The notes: generated from the sequence alone by a model not told the origin. A stretch of 64,000 bases of DNA from Bradyrhizobium sp. CSA207 (GCF_029051685.1 NZ_JAACFT010000030.1:43607-107606), one strand, 5' to 3'. Positions 43,677 to 52,378 are shown, counted from the first letter of the stretch. Numbers and translations are program-made.

Positions 43677-44957
43677 ATGGATGAGACCATGACCGAAACC
43701 GCGAAAACCGCGCCTTTTGCGCCATTCGAGTGGATGCTGTCGGCGCGTTACTTACGGGCGCGCCGCAAGGAGGGATTCATCTCGGTCATTGCCGGGTTCT
43801 CCTTTCTCGGCATCATGCTGGGCGTGGCGACGCTGATCATCGTGATGGCCGTGATGAACGGCTTCCGGAAGGAGCTACTCGACAAGATTTTGGGCCTCAA
43901 CGGCCATATCCTGGTGCAGCCGCTGGAATCGCCGCTGACCGACTGGAAGGACGTGGCCGAACGGATCAGCCAGGTCGAGGGCATCCGGCTCGCAGCTCCC
44001 GTGGTCGACGGCCAGGCGCTGGCGTCCTCGCCCTGGAATGCCTCGGGCGTGCTGGTGCGCGGCATTCGCTCCGACGATCTCAACAACCTCACCTCGATCG
44101 CTAAGAACATCAAGCAGGGCTCGCTCGACGGCTTTGACGAGGGCCAGGGCGTCGCGATCGGCCGCCGTTTGGCCGACCAATTGTCGCTGCATGCCGGCGA
44201 CAGCGTGACACTGGTGGCGCCGAAGGGCGCGGTCACCCCCATGGGCACGACGCCGCGCATAAAACCCTACAAGATCGTCGCGGTGTTCGAGATCGGCATG
44301 TCCGAATATGATCTCGGCTTCGTCTTCATGCCGCTTGCGGAAGCGCAGGCCTATTTCAACCGCAGCAGCGACGTCACCTCGATCGAGGTGTTCACCACCA
44401 ACCCTGATCGCATCGACGCGTTCCGCAAGGCGGTGACGGATGCCGCGGGCCGACCGGTGTTCCTGGTCGACTGGCGCCAGCGCAACTCCACCTTCTTCAA
44501 CGCGCTCCAGGTCGAGCGCAACGTGATGTTCCTGATCCTGACCATGATCGTTCTGGTCGCGGCGCTCAACATCGTCTCCGGCCTGATCATGCTGGTGAAG
44601 GACAAGGGCAGCGACATCGCGATCCTGCGCACGATGGGCGCCTCGCAAGGTTCGATCATGAGGATATTCCTGATCACGGGCGCCTCGATCGGCGTGGTCG
44701 GCACGCTGGTCGGCTTCTTCGTCGGGCTCGTGATCTGCCTCAACATCGAATCGATCCGGCAATTCCTGTCCTGGCTCACCAGCACCGAGCTGTTTTCGCC
44801 GGAGCTTTATTTCCTGTCGAAACTGCCCGCCGAGATCGACATCGGCGAGACCACGGCGGTCGTCATCATGGCGCTGACGCTGTCGTTCCTTGCGACGCTC
44901 TATCCGTCCTGGCGCGCCGCGCGCCTCGATCCCGTCGAAGCGCTGCGGTACGAGTGA
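43677..44957 (+). CDS. lolC: lipoprotein-releasing ABC transporter permease LolC/LolE
   Basis: 426-residue inner-membrane permease with one N-terminal and three C-terminal transmembrane helices and a large periplasmic domain, the architecture of LolC/E (FtsX/MacB superfamily). Family stretches are MLSARYLRARRKEGFISVIA, LNIVSGLIMLVKDKGSDIA and ILRTMGASQGSIMRIFLITG. It extracts outer-membrane lipoproteins for LolA. Only one permease gene is present here, as in other alphaproteobacteria with a homodimeric LolF-like form. lolD follows after 7 bases. Confidence 0.94.
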   Translation: MDETMTETAKTAPFAPFEWMLSARYLRARRKEGFISVIAGFSFLGIMLGVATLIIVMAVMNGFRKELLDKILGLNGHILVQPLESPLTDWKDVAERISQVEGIRLAAPVVDGQALASSPWNASGVLVRGIRSDDLNNLTSIAKNIKQGSLDGFDEGQGVAIGRRLADQLSLHAGDSVTLVAPKGAVTPMGTTPRIKPYKIVAVFEIGMSEYDLGFVFMPLAEAQAYFNRSSDVTSIEVFTTNPDRIDAFRKAVTDAAGRPVFLVDWRQRNSTFFNALQVERNVMFLILTMIVLVAALNIVSGLIMLVKDKGSDIAILRTMGASQGSIMRIFLITGASIGVVGTLVGFFVGLVICLNIESIRQFLSWLTSTELFSPELYFLSKLPAEIDIGETTAVVIMALTLSFLATLYPSWRAARLDPVEALRYE

Positions 44958-44964
44958 GGGGCTG

Positions 44965-45666
44965 ATGGAGCAGCAGGGGGCTGAAGATGTACCGGTCATT
45001 TATCTCCACGAGATAAAGCGGCAGTACTTGCAGGGCGAGGCGACGCTGACGATCCTGGACGGCGCCAAGCTCGCGCTGTGGGCCGGGCAGTCGGTCGCGC
45101 TGGTGGCGCCGTCGGGCTCGGGCAAGTCGACGCTGCTGCATATCGCAGGCCTGCTCGAAGCCCCCGATTCCGGCGAGGTCTATGTCGGGGGCCTACCGAC
45201 CTCGCAGCTGCCCGACATCGAGCGCACGCAGCTGCGCCGCACCGATATCGGCTTTGTCTACCAGTCGCACCGGCTGCTGCCGGAGTTCTCGGCGCTGGAG
45301 AACGTGATGATGCCGCAGATGATCCGCGGCCTGAAGAAGTCCGAGAGCGTCAAGCGGGCCAAGGAGATCCTGGGCTATCTCGGGCTCGGGGACCGCATCA
45401 CGCATCGTCCGGCCGAGCTGTCCGGCGGCGAGCAGCAACGCGTCGCGATCGCGCGCGCGGTGGCGAACGCGCCGCGGGTGCTGTTCGCGGACGAGCCGAC
45501 CGGCAACCTCGATCCGCACACCGCGGACCACGTCTTCCAGGCACTGATGCAGCTCGTGAAGGCTACCCAGGTCTCGATGCTGATCGCGACCCACAACATG
45601 GAGCTCGCCGGCCGCATGGACCGGCGCGTGTCGCTGTCGGACGGCCAGGTGGTCGAGCTCGAATAA
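44965..45666 (+). CDS. lolD: lipoprotein-releasing ABC transporter ATP-binding protein
   Basis: 233-residue ATPase with Walker A APSGSGKST near residue 47, the LolD/MacB-type SHRLLPEFSALENVMMP region, signature LSGGEQQRVAIARAV and Walker B VLFADEPTGNLD. ATG 44965 was chosen with GAGGGGCTG upstream; the longer frame from 44890 shadows lolC. It ends at the 32-base repeat, opposite a convergent reductase gene. Confidence 0.95.
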   Translation: MEQQGAEDVPVIYLHEIKRQYLQGEATLTILDGAKLALWAGQSVALVAPSGSGKSTLLHIAGLLEAPDSGEVYVGGLPTSQLPDIERTQLRRTDIGFVYQSHRLLPEFSALENVMMPQMIRGLKKSESVKRAKEILGYLGLGDRITHRPAELSGGEQQRVAIARAVANAPRVLFADEPTGNLDPHTADHVFQALMQLVKATQVSMLIATHNMELAGRMDRRVSLSDGQVVELE

Positions 45667-45696
45667 AAAGCGCGAAAACAACCCCATGCACAGTAG
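45665..45696. repeat. 32-base repeat at the lolD 3' end
   Basis: This segment, which overlaps the last bases of the lolD stop codon, is identical over 32 bases to the reverse complement of 30317-30348. There it sits just after the stop of the sugar permease gene. In both cases the orientation relative to the gene is the same, so the element seems tied to gene 3' ends. Confidence 0.75.
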
Positions 45697-45757
45697 CCGG
45701 CCTCTGCCGGCGACGAGCGGGGTGAGGCGCTCCAGCTCTTTGATATCTCCAGCAAAC

Positions 45758-45785
45758 CCGCTGCGGCGGCGCATCGCCGCAGCGG
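45758..45785. terminator. hairpin between convergent lolD and reductase genes
   Basis: Perfect 11-bp arms CCGCTGCGGCG and CGCCGCAGCGG with a 6-base loop lie 8 bases past the reductase stop and 92 bases past lolD. There is no T-run on either side, so it may act bidirectionally as a weak terminator or a stabiliser of transcript ends. Confidence 0.4.
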
Positions 45786-45793
45786 CCGGGAGA

Positions 45794-46873
45794 TTACGGC
45801 CTGATCACCGTTAATTTGAACGGCCCGGCATGGGCCGCGGCATGCGCCACCGCCTCGTTGGCATGGTCGAGGTCGAAGGCCTTTGCCTCGTATTCTTCCA
45901 GCCGCAACAGCCCGGACCGCACCAGCGCGATCAGGCGCGTGGCCGCATCTGGCGGATACATCCAGACGCCGTGGATGCTGATGCAGTTGCGCATGATCCA
46001 GGGGTAGGGCAGCTCGAGGCCGGCGCCGCCGGCCATGCCGACCCCGCCCATCAGCGCGACGCGGCCATAGGGGCGCACCGTCATGATCGCGGCGCGCACC
46101 ACGGTCGTGCTCACTGACGGCGGCATGATATCGAGCACGCAATCGATCGGCCCTGGCGCGGCGCGCTTCATGCTCTCGCGGTCGTCGTTCTCATTGCCGG
46201 AGAGCTTGACCGGCTTCACCCGGCCGCCGAAGCGGCGGACGAGATCGGTGAGAATTTTTTCGTTGCGGCCGGGCGCCACCACGCAGGCCGCGCCCATCGC
46301 GAGCGCGACCGATACGGCCGCGCTGCCGAAATTGCCGGTGGCGCCGCTCACCAGCACAGTCTCGCCGGGCTGAAGGTTGGCGGCGAGGAAGCCGCCATAG
46401 GGCACCAGCAGCGTTCCCAGCGCGCACCATTGCGTGGCTTCCCCGGACGTGATCGCACCGAGGGGTTTGACGTTCTCGGTCGGCACCCGCATTTGCTCGG
46501 CAAACGAGCCGTGGCGAAAATGCTTTTGCAGGAGCAAGCCGCCCGTACCGGCGGCAGTCAGTCCTTGCAGGGCGATGTCGGGCGCAACGGCGTCATCGCG
46601 CGACCGCACCGTGGGATCGCAGAACACCCAGTCGCCGATCGCGAGCTTGGTTGCGTCCGGCCCGACCGCACGCACCCGGCCGATGCCGCCCGGACCCGGG
46701 ATGATCGGCAGATCGAGCGCGTAGTTGCGCACCCCGCTGAAGACCTCGTTCATGTAGGACAGCACGCGGGTCGCGACGACATCGACGATGACCTCGCCGG
46801 TGCCGAGCACCGGTTCCGGGGCATTCTCGATCACCAGCGGCGATCCAAGAGATTTCAGTACTGCGGCTTTCAT
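45794..46873 (-). CDS. zinc-free medium-chain alcohol dehydrogenase/quinone oxidoreductase-like protein
   Basis: 359-residue MDR-family reductase. It begins MKAAVLKSLGSPLVIENAPE, has a GroES-like N-terminal domain and a nucleotide-binding domain with VSGATGNFGSAAVSVALAMG near residue 168. The zinc ligands of classical alcohol dehydrogenases are absent. ATG 46873 was chosen with GAGGTGGACACC in front; the frame to 46966 covers only the promoter region. It is divergent from an XRE regulator, the usual arrangement for a regulator and its single target. Confidence 0.88.
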   Translation of the reverse strand: MKAAVLKSLGSPLVIENAPEPVLGTGEVIVDVVATRVLSYMNEVFSGVRNYALDLPIIPGPGGIGRVRAVGPDATKLAIGDWVFCDPTVRSRDDAVAPDIALQGLTAAGTGGLLLQKHFRHGSFAEQMRVPTENVKPLGAITSGEATQWCALGTLLVPYGGFLAANLQPGETVLVSGATGNFGSAAVSVALAMGAACVVAPGRNEKILTDLVRRFGGRVKPVKLSGNENDDRESMKRAAPGPIDCVLDIMPPSVSTTVVRAAIMTVRPYGRVALMGGVGMAGGAGLELPYPWIMRNCISIHGVWMYPPDAATRLIALVRSGLLRLEEYEAKAFDLDHANEAVAHAAAHAGPFKLTVIRP

Positions 46874-46980
46874 GGTGTCCACCTCATGTTCGGGTGAGGC
46901 CCATATACGCGTGCTTGAACGGGCAGGAAGGCCTGGTATTATCCTAGTATTGTTCGGACCCTCCATCGCGGAAGCAAGTC
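46874..46980. promoter_or_regulatory. divergent promoter/operator region
   Basis: 107 bases between the reductase and its divergent XRE regulator must hold both promoters. The AT-rich segment TATTATCCTAGTATTGTTC (46937-46955) stands out in GC-rich surroundings and contains two related half-sites (TATTATCC and TAGTATTG). It is the best candidate for the regulator's operator or a -10 region. Confidence 0.4.
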
Positions 46981-47835
46981 ATGGCCGACCCACGACGCGT
47001 CGAATTCGGCGATTTCCTCAGGTCCCGCCGCGAAAAGCTGTCGCCGAAGACTGTCGGGCTGCCCGCCGGCCAGCGGCGGCGCACCGCGGGCCTGCGCCGC
47101 GAGGAGGTGGCGCAGCTCGCCGGCATCGGCGTCGACTGGTACATCCGGCTCGAACAGGGCCGCACCGTCAGCCCGTCGGTCACCACCGTCGATGCGCTGG
47201 CCCGCGCACTGCGCCTCAGCAAGACCGAGCATGCCCATCTCAAGGCGCTGGCACGCGACGGCGACAAGCGCGCATTCACGCGCGAGACCGTGCCGCCGCC
47301 GATCCTGCGGCTGATCGAGAGCCTCAGCCATCCGGCCTACATCACGGGCCGGCGCTGGGACGTGCTGGCCTGGAACAATGCCGCGGAGGCGGTGTTTGCG
47401 TTCGGGCGGCTGCCCGAGGAGGATCGCAACACGATGCTCCTGATGATGACCAACAAGCAGACGCGCAAGGCTTACGGCGCGGGCTGGGCGGACGTGGCCA
47501 AGCGCATGGTGGCGATGTTTCGCACCACCCACGACGTCTGGGCCGGCGATCCCGCCTTCGCGGACCTGCTGGCGCGGCTGCGGCAGGGCAGTCCGGAATT
47601 CGTCAGATGGTGGGAAGCCCACGAAATCCGCAGCACCGCTTCAGGCCTCAAGACCATGTCTCATCCCACCCTCGGCGTGCTGCATTTCGAGCATACGAGC
47701 TTTCAGGCCAACGACGATCCGGCGTTGAAGCTGGTGATCTATACGCCGGTGAAGGGCGCGGGGTCCGCCACGAACGATGCCGGATCCGCGATGAAACAGC
47801 GCCCCGAAACATTAGATAGGGGCATCCGGCGATAA
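46981..47835 (+). CDS. XRE-family regulator with MmyB-like ligand-binding domain
   Basis: 284 residues. The helix-turn-helix (LRREEVAQLAGIGVDWYIRL, then EQGRTVSPSVTTVDALARAL) occupies roughly residues 35-85. The C-terminal MmyB-like domain has RRWDVLAWNNAAEAVFAFG and ends in the conserved NDDPALKLVIYTPVKG. The last 26 residues (GSATNDAGSAMKQRPETLDR and onward) do not look like family sequence. A degenerate second copy of the 3' end at 50620-50701 keeps the more natural ending GLSI and a stop, so this tail was probably picked up when foreign DNA joined here. Confidence 0.9.
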   Translation: MADPRRVEFGDFLRSRREKLSPKTVGLPAGQRRRTAGLRREEVAQLAGIGVDWYIRLEQGRTVSPSVTTVDALARALRLSKTEHAHLKALARDGDKRAFTRETVPPPILRLIESLSHPAYITGRRWDVLAWNNAAEAVFAFGRLPEEDRNTMLLMMTNKQTRKAYGAGWADVAKRMVAMFRTTHDVWAGDPAFADLLARLRQGSPEFVRWWEAHEIRSTASGLKTMSHPTLGVLHFEHTSFQANDDPALKLVIYTPVKGAGSATNDAGSAMKQRPETLDRGIRR

Positions 47836-47943
47836 GCGTCGCCGCCGGCAGGGTCAGGATCCATGCGAGCACGATGTTCCCTGAGCGCGATCATGAGGGC
47901 CACACCGAGGAGGGGCAAACCGCCAAGTGCAAGCGGCTCGCCC

Positions 47944-48156
47944 ACCCTCGACGGGCGAATGACCCGGCACGGCCGCCATGCCGCGAGCCAGCGCATCCGC
48001 AAGCGCATCGAGGAGGCATTCGGTTGGATCAGGACGATCGGCGGCCCAGAGAAGACCCACTTCCGTGGCCACGATTGCTTCGAATGGGCCTTTACCTTCG
48101 CTGCCGCCGCCCACAATCTAGTGCGGCTGCCTAAGCTGATCACGGAGACCGGCTGA
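47944..48156 (+). pseudogene. IS5-family transposase C-terminal remnant
   Basis: Encodes DGRMTRHGRHAASQRIRKRI, then EEAFGWIRTIGG and WAFTFAAAAHNLVRLPKL, which is the C-terminus of IS5-group transposases common in Bradyrhizobium. The N-terminal catalytic parts and terminal repeats are not visible. The stop overlaps the ATG of the following hypothetical gene. It marks a transposition scar at the left edge of the inserted segment. Confidence 0.75.
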
Positions 48157-48500
48157 TGGCCAAGGTGCCCGGCTTCGCCAAGGCTTTTGCCGGCCGCTGG
48201 CGCATTGTCGAAATGGACAATTGGGACAGCGATTTCCTCGATCTTGTCGGAGAGGCGTATGTCACCTTCGAGGGCAAGTCCGAAGGTGAAATCGCCTTCG
48301 GTGCGCTGAAGGGCTTTCTCGACGTCCGCTACGGCGCGCGAGACGGATCGGCCTGCGCGGAGTTCTCTTGGGAAGGGCACGACGAGAACGACCCCGTCTG
48401 CGGTCGCGGATGGGTTACGATCGGCACAGCGGGCAGGCTCGTCGGCCACTTCTATATCCACAATGGCGACGATTCAGGCCTCGTTTGCGAACGCGGCTGA
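48156..48500 (+). CDS. conserved hypothetical protein
   Basis: 114-residue acidic soluble protein that starts MAKVPGFAKAFAGRWRIVEM, with conserved-looking Trp and Asp residues (DNWDSDFLDLVGEAYVTFEG). It continues AEFSWEGHDENDPVCGRGW and ends HNGDDSGLVCERG. I remember close relatives in many proteobacteria but no function. The ATG overlaps the stop of the transposase remnant. The 3' end overlaps the convergent avidin-like gene by 27 bases. Confidence 0.7.
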   Translation: MAKVPGFAKAFAGRWRIVEMDNWDSDFLDLVGEAYVTFEGKSEGEIAFGALKGFLDVRYGARDGSACAEFSWEGHDENDPVCGRGWVTIGTAGRLVGHFYIHNGDDSGLVCERG

Positions 48501-48881
48501 TTTCTTCAACAGCTTGCTAGGTCCGAAGGTGTCGACATTGGTTGTCACGGCGCGCCACCAGTTCACGGGTTTGAGCGTTGCGGGATCGCCCTCTCTGGCG
48601 GCGCTCAGCGCTTGATCGGCGACCACGAACCAGGCGGTTTCGATTTTCCCGTGACGCAACAGTCCCGTGTACGAAACAACCCGGTCGCCCGTGACGGACG
48701 AGCCTACGGCGACAAAGCCAATACAATTGCCTTTGTGAAGCCCGAGAACCGGAACTGTTTGCCCATAAAAGCCGCTGTCTTCGAATGCGGTTTCGAAATT
48801 GCCCTCGATGCGGCCCTCTGCATCGCTTGTGATGCGCAAGATTGAGCCGAATTGATTTTGCCAATTGCCGACCCACGCCAT
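48474..48881 (-). CDS. avidin/streptavidin-family protein
   Basis: 135 residues matching the avidin fold. GNWQNQFGSILRIT fits the family GxWxNxxGS motif of strand 1. GRIEGNFETAF matches the GxxxGxY strand, and SYTGLL, ETAWFV and WWRAVTTNVDTFGP match the remaining biotin-pocket strands with their Trp residues. Bradyrhizobium is known to make avidins (bradavidins). I chose ATG 48881, with GGGAG upstream; ATG 48917 would overlap the CYTH-CHAD gene. There is no signal peptide, so the product may be cytoplasmic. Biotin binding is predicted, not shown. Confidence 0.8.
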   Translation of the reverse strand: MAWVGNWQNQFGSILRITSDAEGRIEGNFETAFEDSGFYGQTVPVLGLHKGNCIGFVAVGSSVTGDRVVSYTGLLRHGKIETAWFVVADQALSAAREGDPATLKPVNWWRAVTTNVDTFGPSKLLKKSAAFANEA

Positions 48882-48897
48882 ACCGGTGCTCCCAAGG

Positions 48898-50403
48898 TCA
48901 CTTGCTCGGCTGGACATTCAGGCGACGCAATCGGCGCAGCGCCATCGACGCGTCCTCGATCAAGTCCTGAGCCGCCTCGCGCTCCTGCCCCACGATGAAT
49001 CCTGCTGCAAAAGCCTGGGCGCGCCGGTTTGCGGGAGGCGCCTCTAATGCGGCCTGGGTCGCCAACTCGCGATGAACCATGAAATCGTTCAACGATCCCA
49101 AGGCGGATTGAATCTGCTTTAGCCGGTCGGAAAGTCTGGCGACCTCGCTCTGGTCGCGATCCCGATACAGGCTTCCGAAGAAGTCGATGGCATACCGGAT
49201 TTTCTTGATCCTGATGCGCAATTTGTGGCGCTGCCCTGGATCAAGATCCCGCAGCAGCTTGCCTTGCTTTCGCGCTTTCTTGATCCGCTGGTCGAGCACT
49301 GCCGCGGCGTAGACTGCGATCGTTTGATCATCAGCGCCGCGGGGGCGTTCGGATTCTATCCACTCGGTCGCATCAATCAGAAGGCGGCGGTAGCGGGCCG
49401 AATCAATAGCGTCACGGGCGCGCCGGAAGGCGGCCATCCGTTGCGCCGAGAACTTCTTGCGAATCGCGCGAAACCCACGCTTTGGGACGTTCTGCTCGGC
49501 GATCGGCTGAATACTTTCCTTCAGAAAAACGTCGATCTCTCGCGCCGGCGCAAGCTCGCCCGTGAGCCATCGGAGTTCAGTCTTGATCCGGGCCGTGCTC
49601 GCTCGTGGCAGGATATCGTCGAAAAGGGAGATGGCTGCCCGCAACCGCCGCAGGCCGACACGCATCTGATGAACGCCCTCGGAATCCATATTGCGCACCG
49701 GATCGGCATTGGCGGTGATGTGCCGAAGTGTCGAATGCGCGATCACACGGAAGGCATCTGGCGGTGAAAGGTCGTGCTTCAGCCGGATCGGCTCGGCGCG
49801 CTGCGCGCCTTCGCCCTCTCGCGCCAGGAGCTGGTAACCTCGCTCGGATTTCGAGTGCGGATCGAGCTCGGCGCCGGTCTTGCGTTCGATGTCTCGCGCC
49901 AAACGAAACAGATCTGCGATACCTCCAGTCTTCAACTCCAGTTCGAGCTCGGCGATAGGTCGCGAGCGGCGGCCGGCGCGGATCCGGCCGCGGTCGACCG
50001 CGAGCTCGATCTGGCTTCTCCGGACCCGCCGTATCTCCGCCGTCCGATGCACGTCGGTCTGAAACACCGGTTTGAGCTTGCGAGGGAGTTTTTTGGTGGC
50101 CACGCCGTCGAGCGCTGTGTTCCTCGCTCGCTTGAGGTCAGGCTTTGCGCCGCTGACCTCATGCTCCCATTCGCCACGTGTCACGCTCCCCGAGCCGCCA
50201 GCCTTCACGGTTTGGACGTAGCGGCCTTCGACCTTGCGCACCCGAAGCGTGAGGCCATTTCGTTTGAGCTTGTGCTTGCTCGTATCATAGTAATTTGACA
50301 CGAGCGCCTGCTCGGATCGATCGCGCCGGCCGCTGCCGTTCCGCAGGATGGATGCCAGCTTTCGTGGCGCAACCTGGAATTTGAGTTCCGTTTCTGCGTT
50401 CAT
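48898..50403 (-). CDS. CYTH and CHAD domain protein
   Basis: 501 residues. The N-terminal CYTH (triphosphate tunnel) domain has the ExExK motif ETELKF at its start, plus VSNYYDTSKHKLKRNGLTLR and RSQIELAVDRG. From about residue 220 an alpha-helical CHAD domain with conserved histidines follows (GVHQMRVGLRRLRAAISLF, then RHKLRIRIKKIRYAIDFFG). CHAD domains bind polyphosphate. A GTG at 50421 would add six residues. The avidin-like gene follows after 16 bases on the same strand, so they probably form a unit. Likely role: polyphosphate or triphosphate metabolism. Confidence 0.92.
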   Translation of the reverse strand: MNAETELKFQVAPRKLASILRNGSGRRDRSEQALVSNYYDTSKHKLKRNGLTLRVRKVEGRYVQTVKAGGSGSVTRGEWEHEVSGAKPDLKRARNTALDGVATKKLPRKLKPVFQTDVHRTAEIRRVRRSQIELAVDRGRIRAGRRSRPIAELELELKTGGIADLFRLARDIERKTGAELDPHSKSERGYQLLAREGEGAQRAEPIRLKHDLSPPDAFRVIAHSTLRHITANADPVRNMDSEGVHQMRVGLRRLRAAISLFDDILPRASTARIKTELRWLTGELAPAREIDVFLKESIQPIAEQNVPKRGFRAIRKKFSAQRMAAFRRARDAIDSARYRRLLIDATEWIESERPRGADDQTIAVYAAAVLDQRIKKARKQGKLLRDLDPGQRHKLRIRIKKIRYAIDFFGSLYRDRDQSEVARLSDRLKQIQSALGSLNDFMVHRELATQAALEAPPANRRAQAFAAGFIVGQEREAAQDLIEDASMALRRLRRLNVQPSK

Positions 50404-50619
50404 TGCGCGTGCTTCCGTCACTCGATTTCAAAAGTGGCGCGACGGGGAGAAGTTCCGAGCCGGCCAGCATTGCGGTTCGTTGGCGAAGGCCGTGAGAGGT
50501 CATGGAGACTTCGCGGAACTTGGGCGTAAGCCGTCAATTGATGCAAGCATCCGATCCATCGCAGGAGGATCTCGTCAGTAGAGCGAACATGATCGCGATC
50601 CTTGTCGGACTGAAAGCAT

Positions 50620-50701
50620 TCCACCACCGAGCTTCTAGGCCAGTGACGATCCGGCGCTGAAACTGGTGATCTACACGCCGGTGAAGGGCTTGAGCATTTA
50701 G
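50620..50701 (+). pseudogene. degenerate 3' end of an XRE-regulator gene
   Basis: Matches 47684-47758, the 3' end of the regulator at 46981. The stretch coding DDPALKLVIYTPVKG is kept with three synonymous changes, then continues LSI and a stop. Just upstream a CAG codon has become TAG (SF*ASDDP). It lies in a 380-base gap between the CYTH-CHAD and MBL genes with no other supportable gene. Confidence 0.7.
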
Positions 50702-50783
50702 TCTGAGCGGACGGACGCCGAATTCTGGTGGCTACGCTGAAATGATCAATCGGAGCATCGCCGCTGCGTCCCACGGCCGACTC

Positions 50784-51674
50784 TCATCGGGGCAAACGCC
50801 GAACGGCTACGGTGGTGCCAATTTCAAACGACATCAGGTCCTCTCCCACCTCGAGAGGTCCCGCGTAGGTTTCCCGGGTTTGGGCGACGAGTTCCTGAAT
50901 GGACGGCGGAGCGATGTCCTCGCCCGCGAGCATCACAAGGTGCGTGTAAGCTGCAAGCTTCGGCTTCGTCCTCGCAAATACAAGTCCCGCCTCCCGAGGG
51001 GTCGTGTGGTGATTGAGAATGCGCCGGATGTGTGGATCAACCGCCAATTCGGGTCGTGCCATCGCGACTTCGTGGATCAACAGATCGGCCCCGGCGCCGA
51101 ATTTGACGACGTTCTCGTTGTAACGCGTATCCCCCGAGATCACGGCGGAGCGGCCGTCGTATTCGACACGATAGCCGTAGGCTGGCTTGATCGCGTCACC
51201 ATGGTCGACCGTGAAGGCGATCACACGCAAGCCGCCGCTTTCGTAAACGATACCGTCTCGCGCGAACTCTTCTGTCGTGATGGCGGCGTGCGCCCTTGCA
51301 AGTTTTTCGTCCTCCACCCGAATTTCGACGTCGCGGGCGTAAGCCGCCTCCAGATGTCGCATCAGTTCGTTCGTCCCGGTCGGCCCGATCACGTGGAATG
51401 GCTTTTGCCGCGCGGCAAAATACGAGCCGAGCCAGCCGGTCAGCCACAGATCGGGAATGCCGACGGTGTGATCGGAATGAAAATGCGTGAGCAGCAGGGC
51501 GTCGATACGGCCGATCGGAACCCCGAGCTCAAACAATCGGATTGTGGCGCCGCGCCCGGCGTCGATGAGAATGGTCCGATCGCCGGCCTGGATCAGCGTA
51601 GCCGGACCAAAGCGGTCGGGACGGGGAATAGGAACCCCTGTCCCGAGCAACGTCACCCGAAACATCGAAGCCAT
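50784..51674 (-). CDS. MBL-fold metal-dependent hydrolase
   Basis: 296-residue metallo-beta-lactamase-fold protein of the RNase Z/arylsulfatase-like group. The metal motif THFHSDHTVGIPDL lies near residue 63. Further ligands are in FTVDHG, ISGDTRYNENV and HHTTP. No signal peptide. The ATG overlaps the stop of the upstream Bug-type gene, so the two are coupled. The substrate is unknown. Because the upstream gene has lost its 5' end and presumably its promoter, expression of this gene may be reduced or come from a new promoter. Confidence 0.85.
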   Translation of the reverse strand: MASMFRVTLLGTGVPIPRPDRFGPATLIQAGDRTILIDAGRGATIRLFELGVPIGRIDALLLTHFHSDHTVGIPDLWLTGWLGSYFAARQKPFHVIGPTGTNELMRHLEAAYARDVEIRVEDEKLARAHAAITTEEFARDGIVYESGGLRVIAFTVDHGDAIKPAYGYRVEYDGRSAVISGDTRYNENVVKFGAGADLLIHEVAMARPELAVDPHIRRILNHHTTPREAGLVFARTKPKLAAYTHLVMLAGEDIAPPSIQELVAQTRETYAGPLEVGEDLMSFEIGTTVAVRRLPR

Positions 51675-52378
51675 TAAGGTGCCACCTTGATGTTGGCCTC
51701 TGTCACTACCTTCTTCCAGTGCGCAACCTGTTCGCTCACCAGACTGCCATATTCAGCGGATGTTCCACCGACCGCTTCAGCACCAAGCTTGGCAAATGCC
51801 TCGCGAACGGACGGCTTGGCGAGCGCCTTGTTGATGGCGGCGTTCAGTTGCACGACGACGGCCGGCGGCGTCCCGCGCTTCACCGCGAATCCGGTCCAGT
51901 CCTCCACGACGAGTGAGGGAAATCCTGCCTCCACGATGGTGGGAACTTCGCTCAGCGCCGCCACCCGTTTCGGTCCGGTGACGGCCAGGGCACGCAGCTT
52001 GCCCGTCTTGATGAGGTCAATGACGGGGAGCATGGTGATAAACATGAACGCGTGGGTGCCATTAAGCAGATCGCCAATGGCCTGAGGAAACTGCTGATAC
52101 GGTACGTGCTGCGCCCGGACCCCGGCCTCCAGCTTGAATTGCTCGCCAATGAGATGGGCGGGCGTGCCAAATCCGCCAGAGGAAAATGTCAGCTTGTCCG
52201 GCTGGCTTTTCAGGAGGCTCACAAGTTCTGCAACCGTGTTCGCCGGCACCGACGGGTTGACCACCAGGACGTTGTAGGACACGGCCGCCTTGATCACGGG
52301 CTCGAAATCTTGCTCAAGATGATACGAGATGTTGGGAACCAGTGACGGAGCAACCGTCGATGGTAATGACATCGCCAA
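51674..52378 (-). pseudogene. Bug-family (tripartite tricarboxylate transporter) binding-protein gene, 5'-truncated
   Basis: 234 residues, against about 320 for the family. The frame starts at LPSTVAPSLVPNISYHLEQD, which corresponds to roughly residue 95 of a normal Bug protein. The signal peptide and first ligand-binding strands are missing. The rest is well preserved: VLVVNPSVPANTVAELVSLL, FSSGGFGTPAHLIGE and EVPTIVEAGFPSL. Without a signal peptide it cannot reach the periplasm, so it is probably non-functional. The break point (about 52375-52415) coincides with the truncated start of a divergent IclR gene. Confidence 0.75.
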
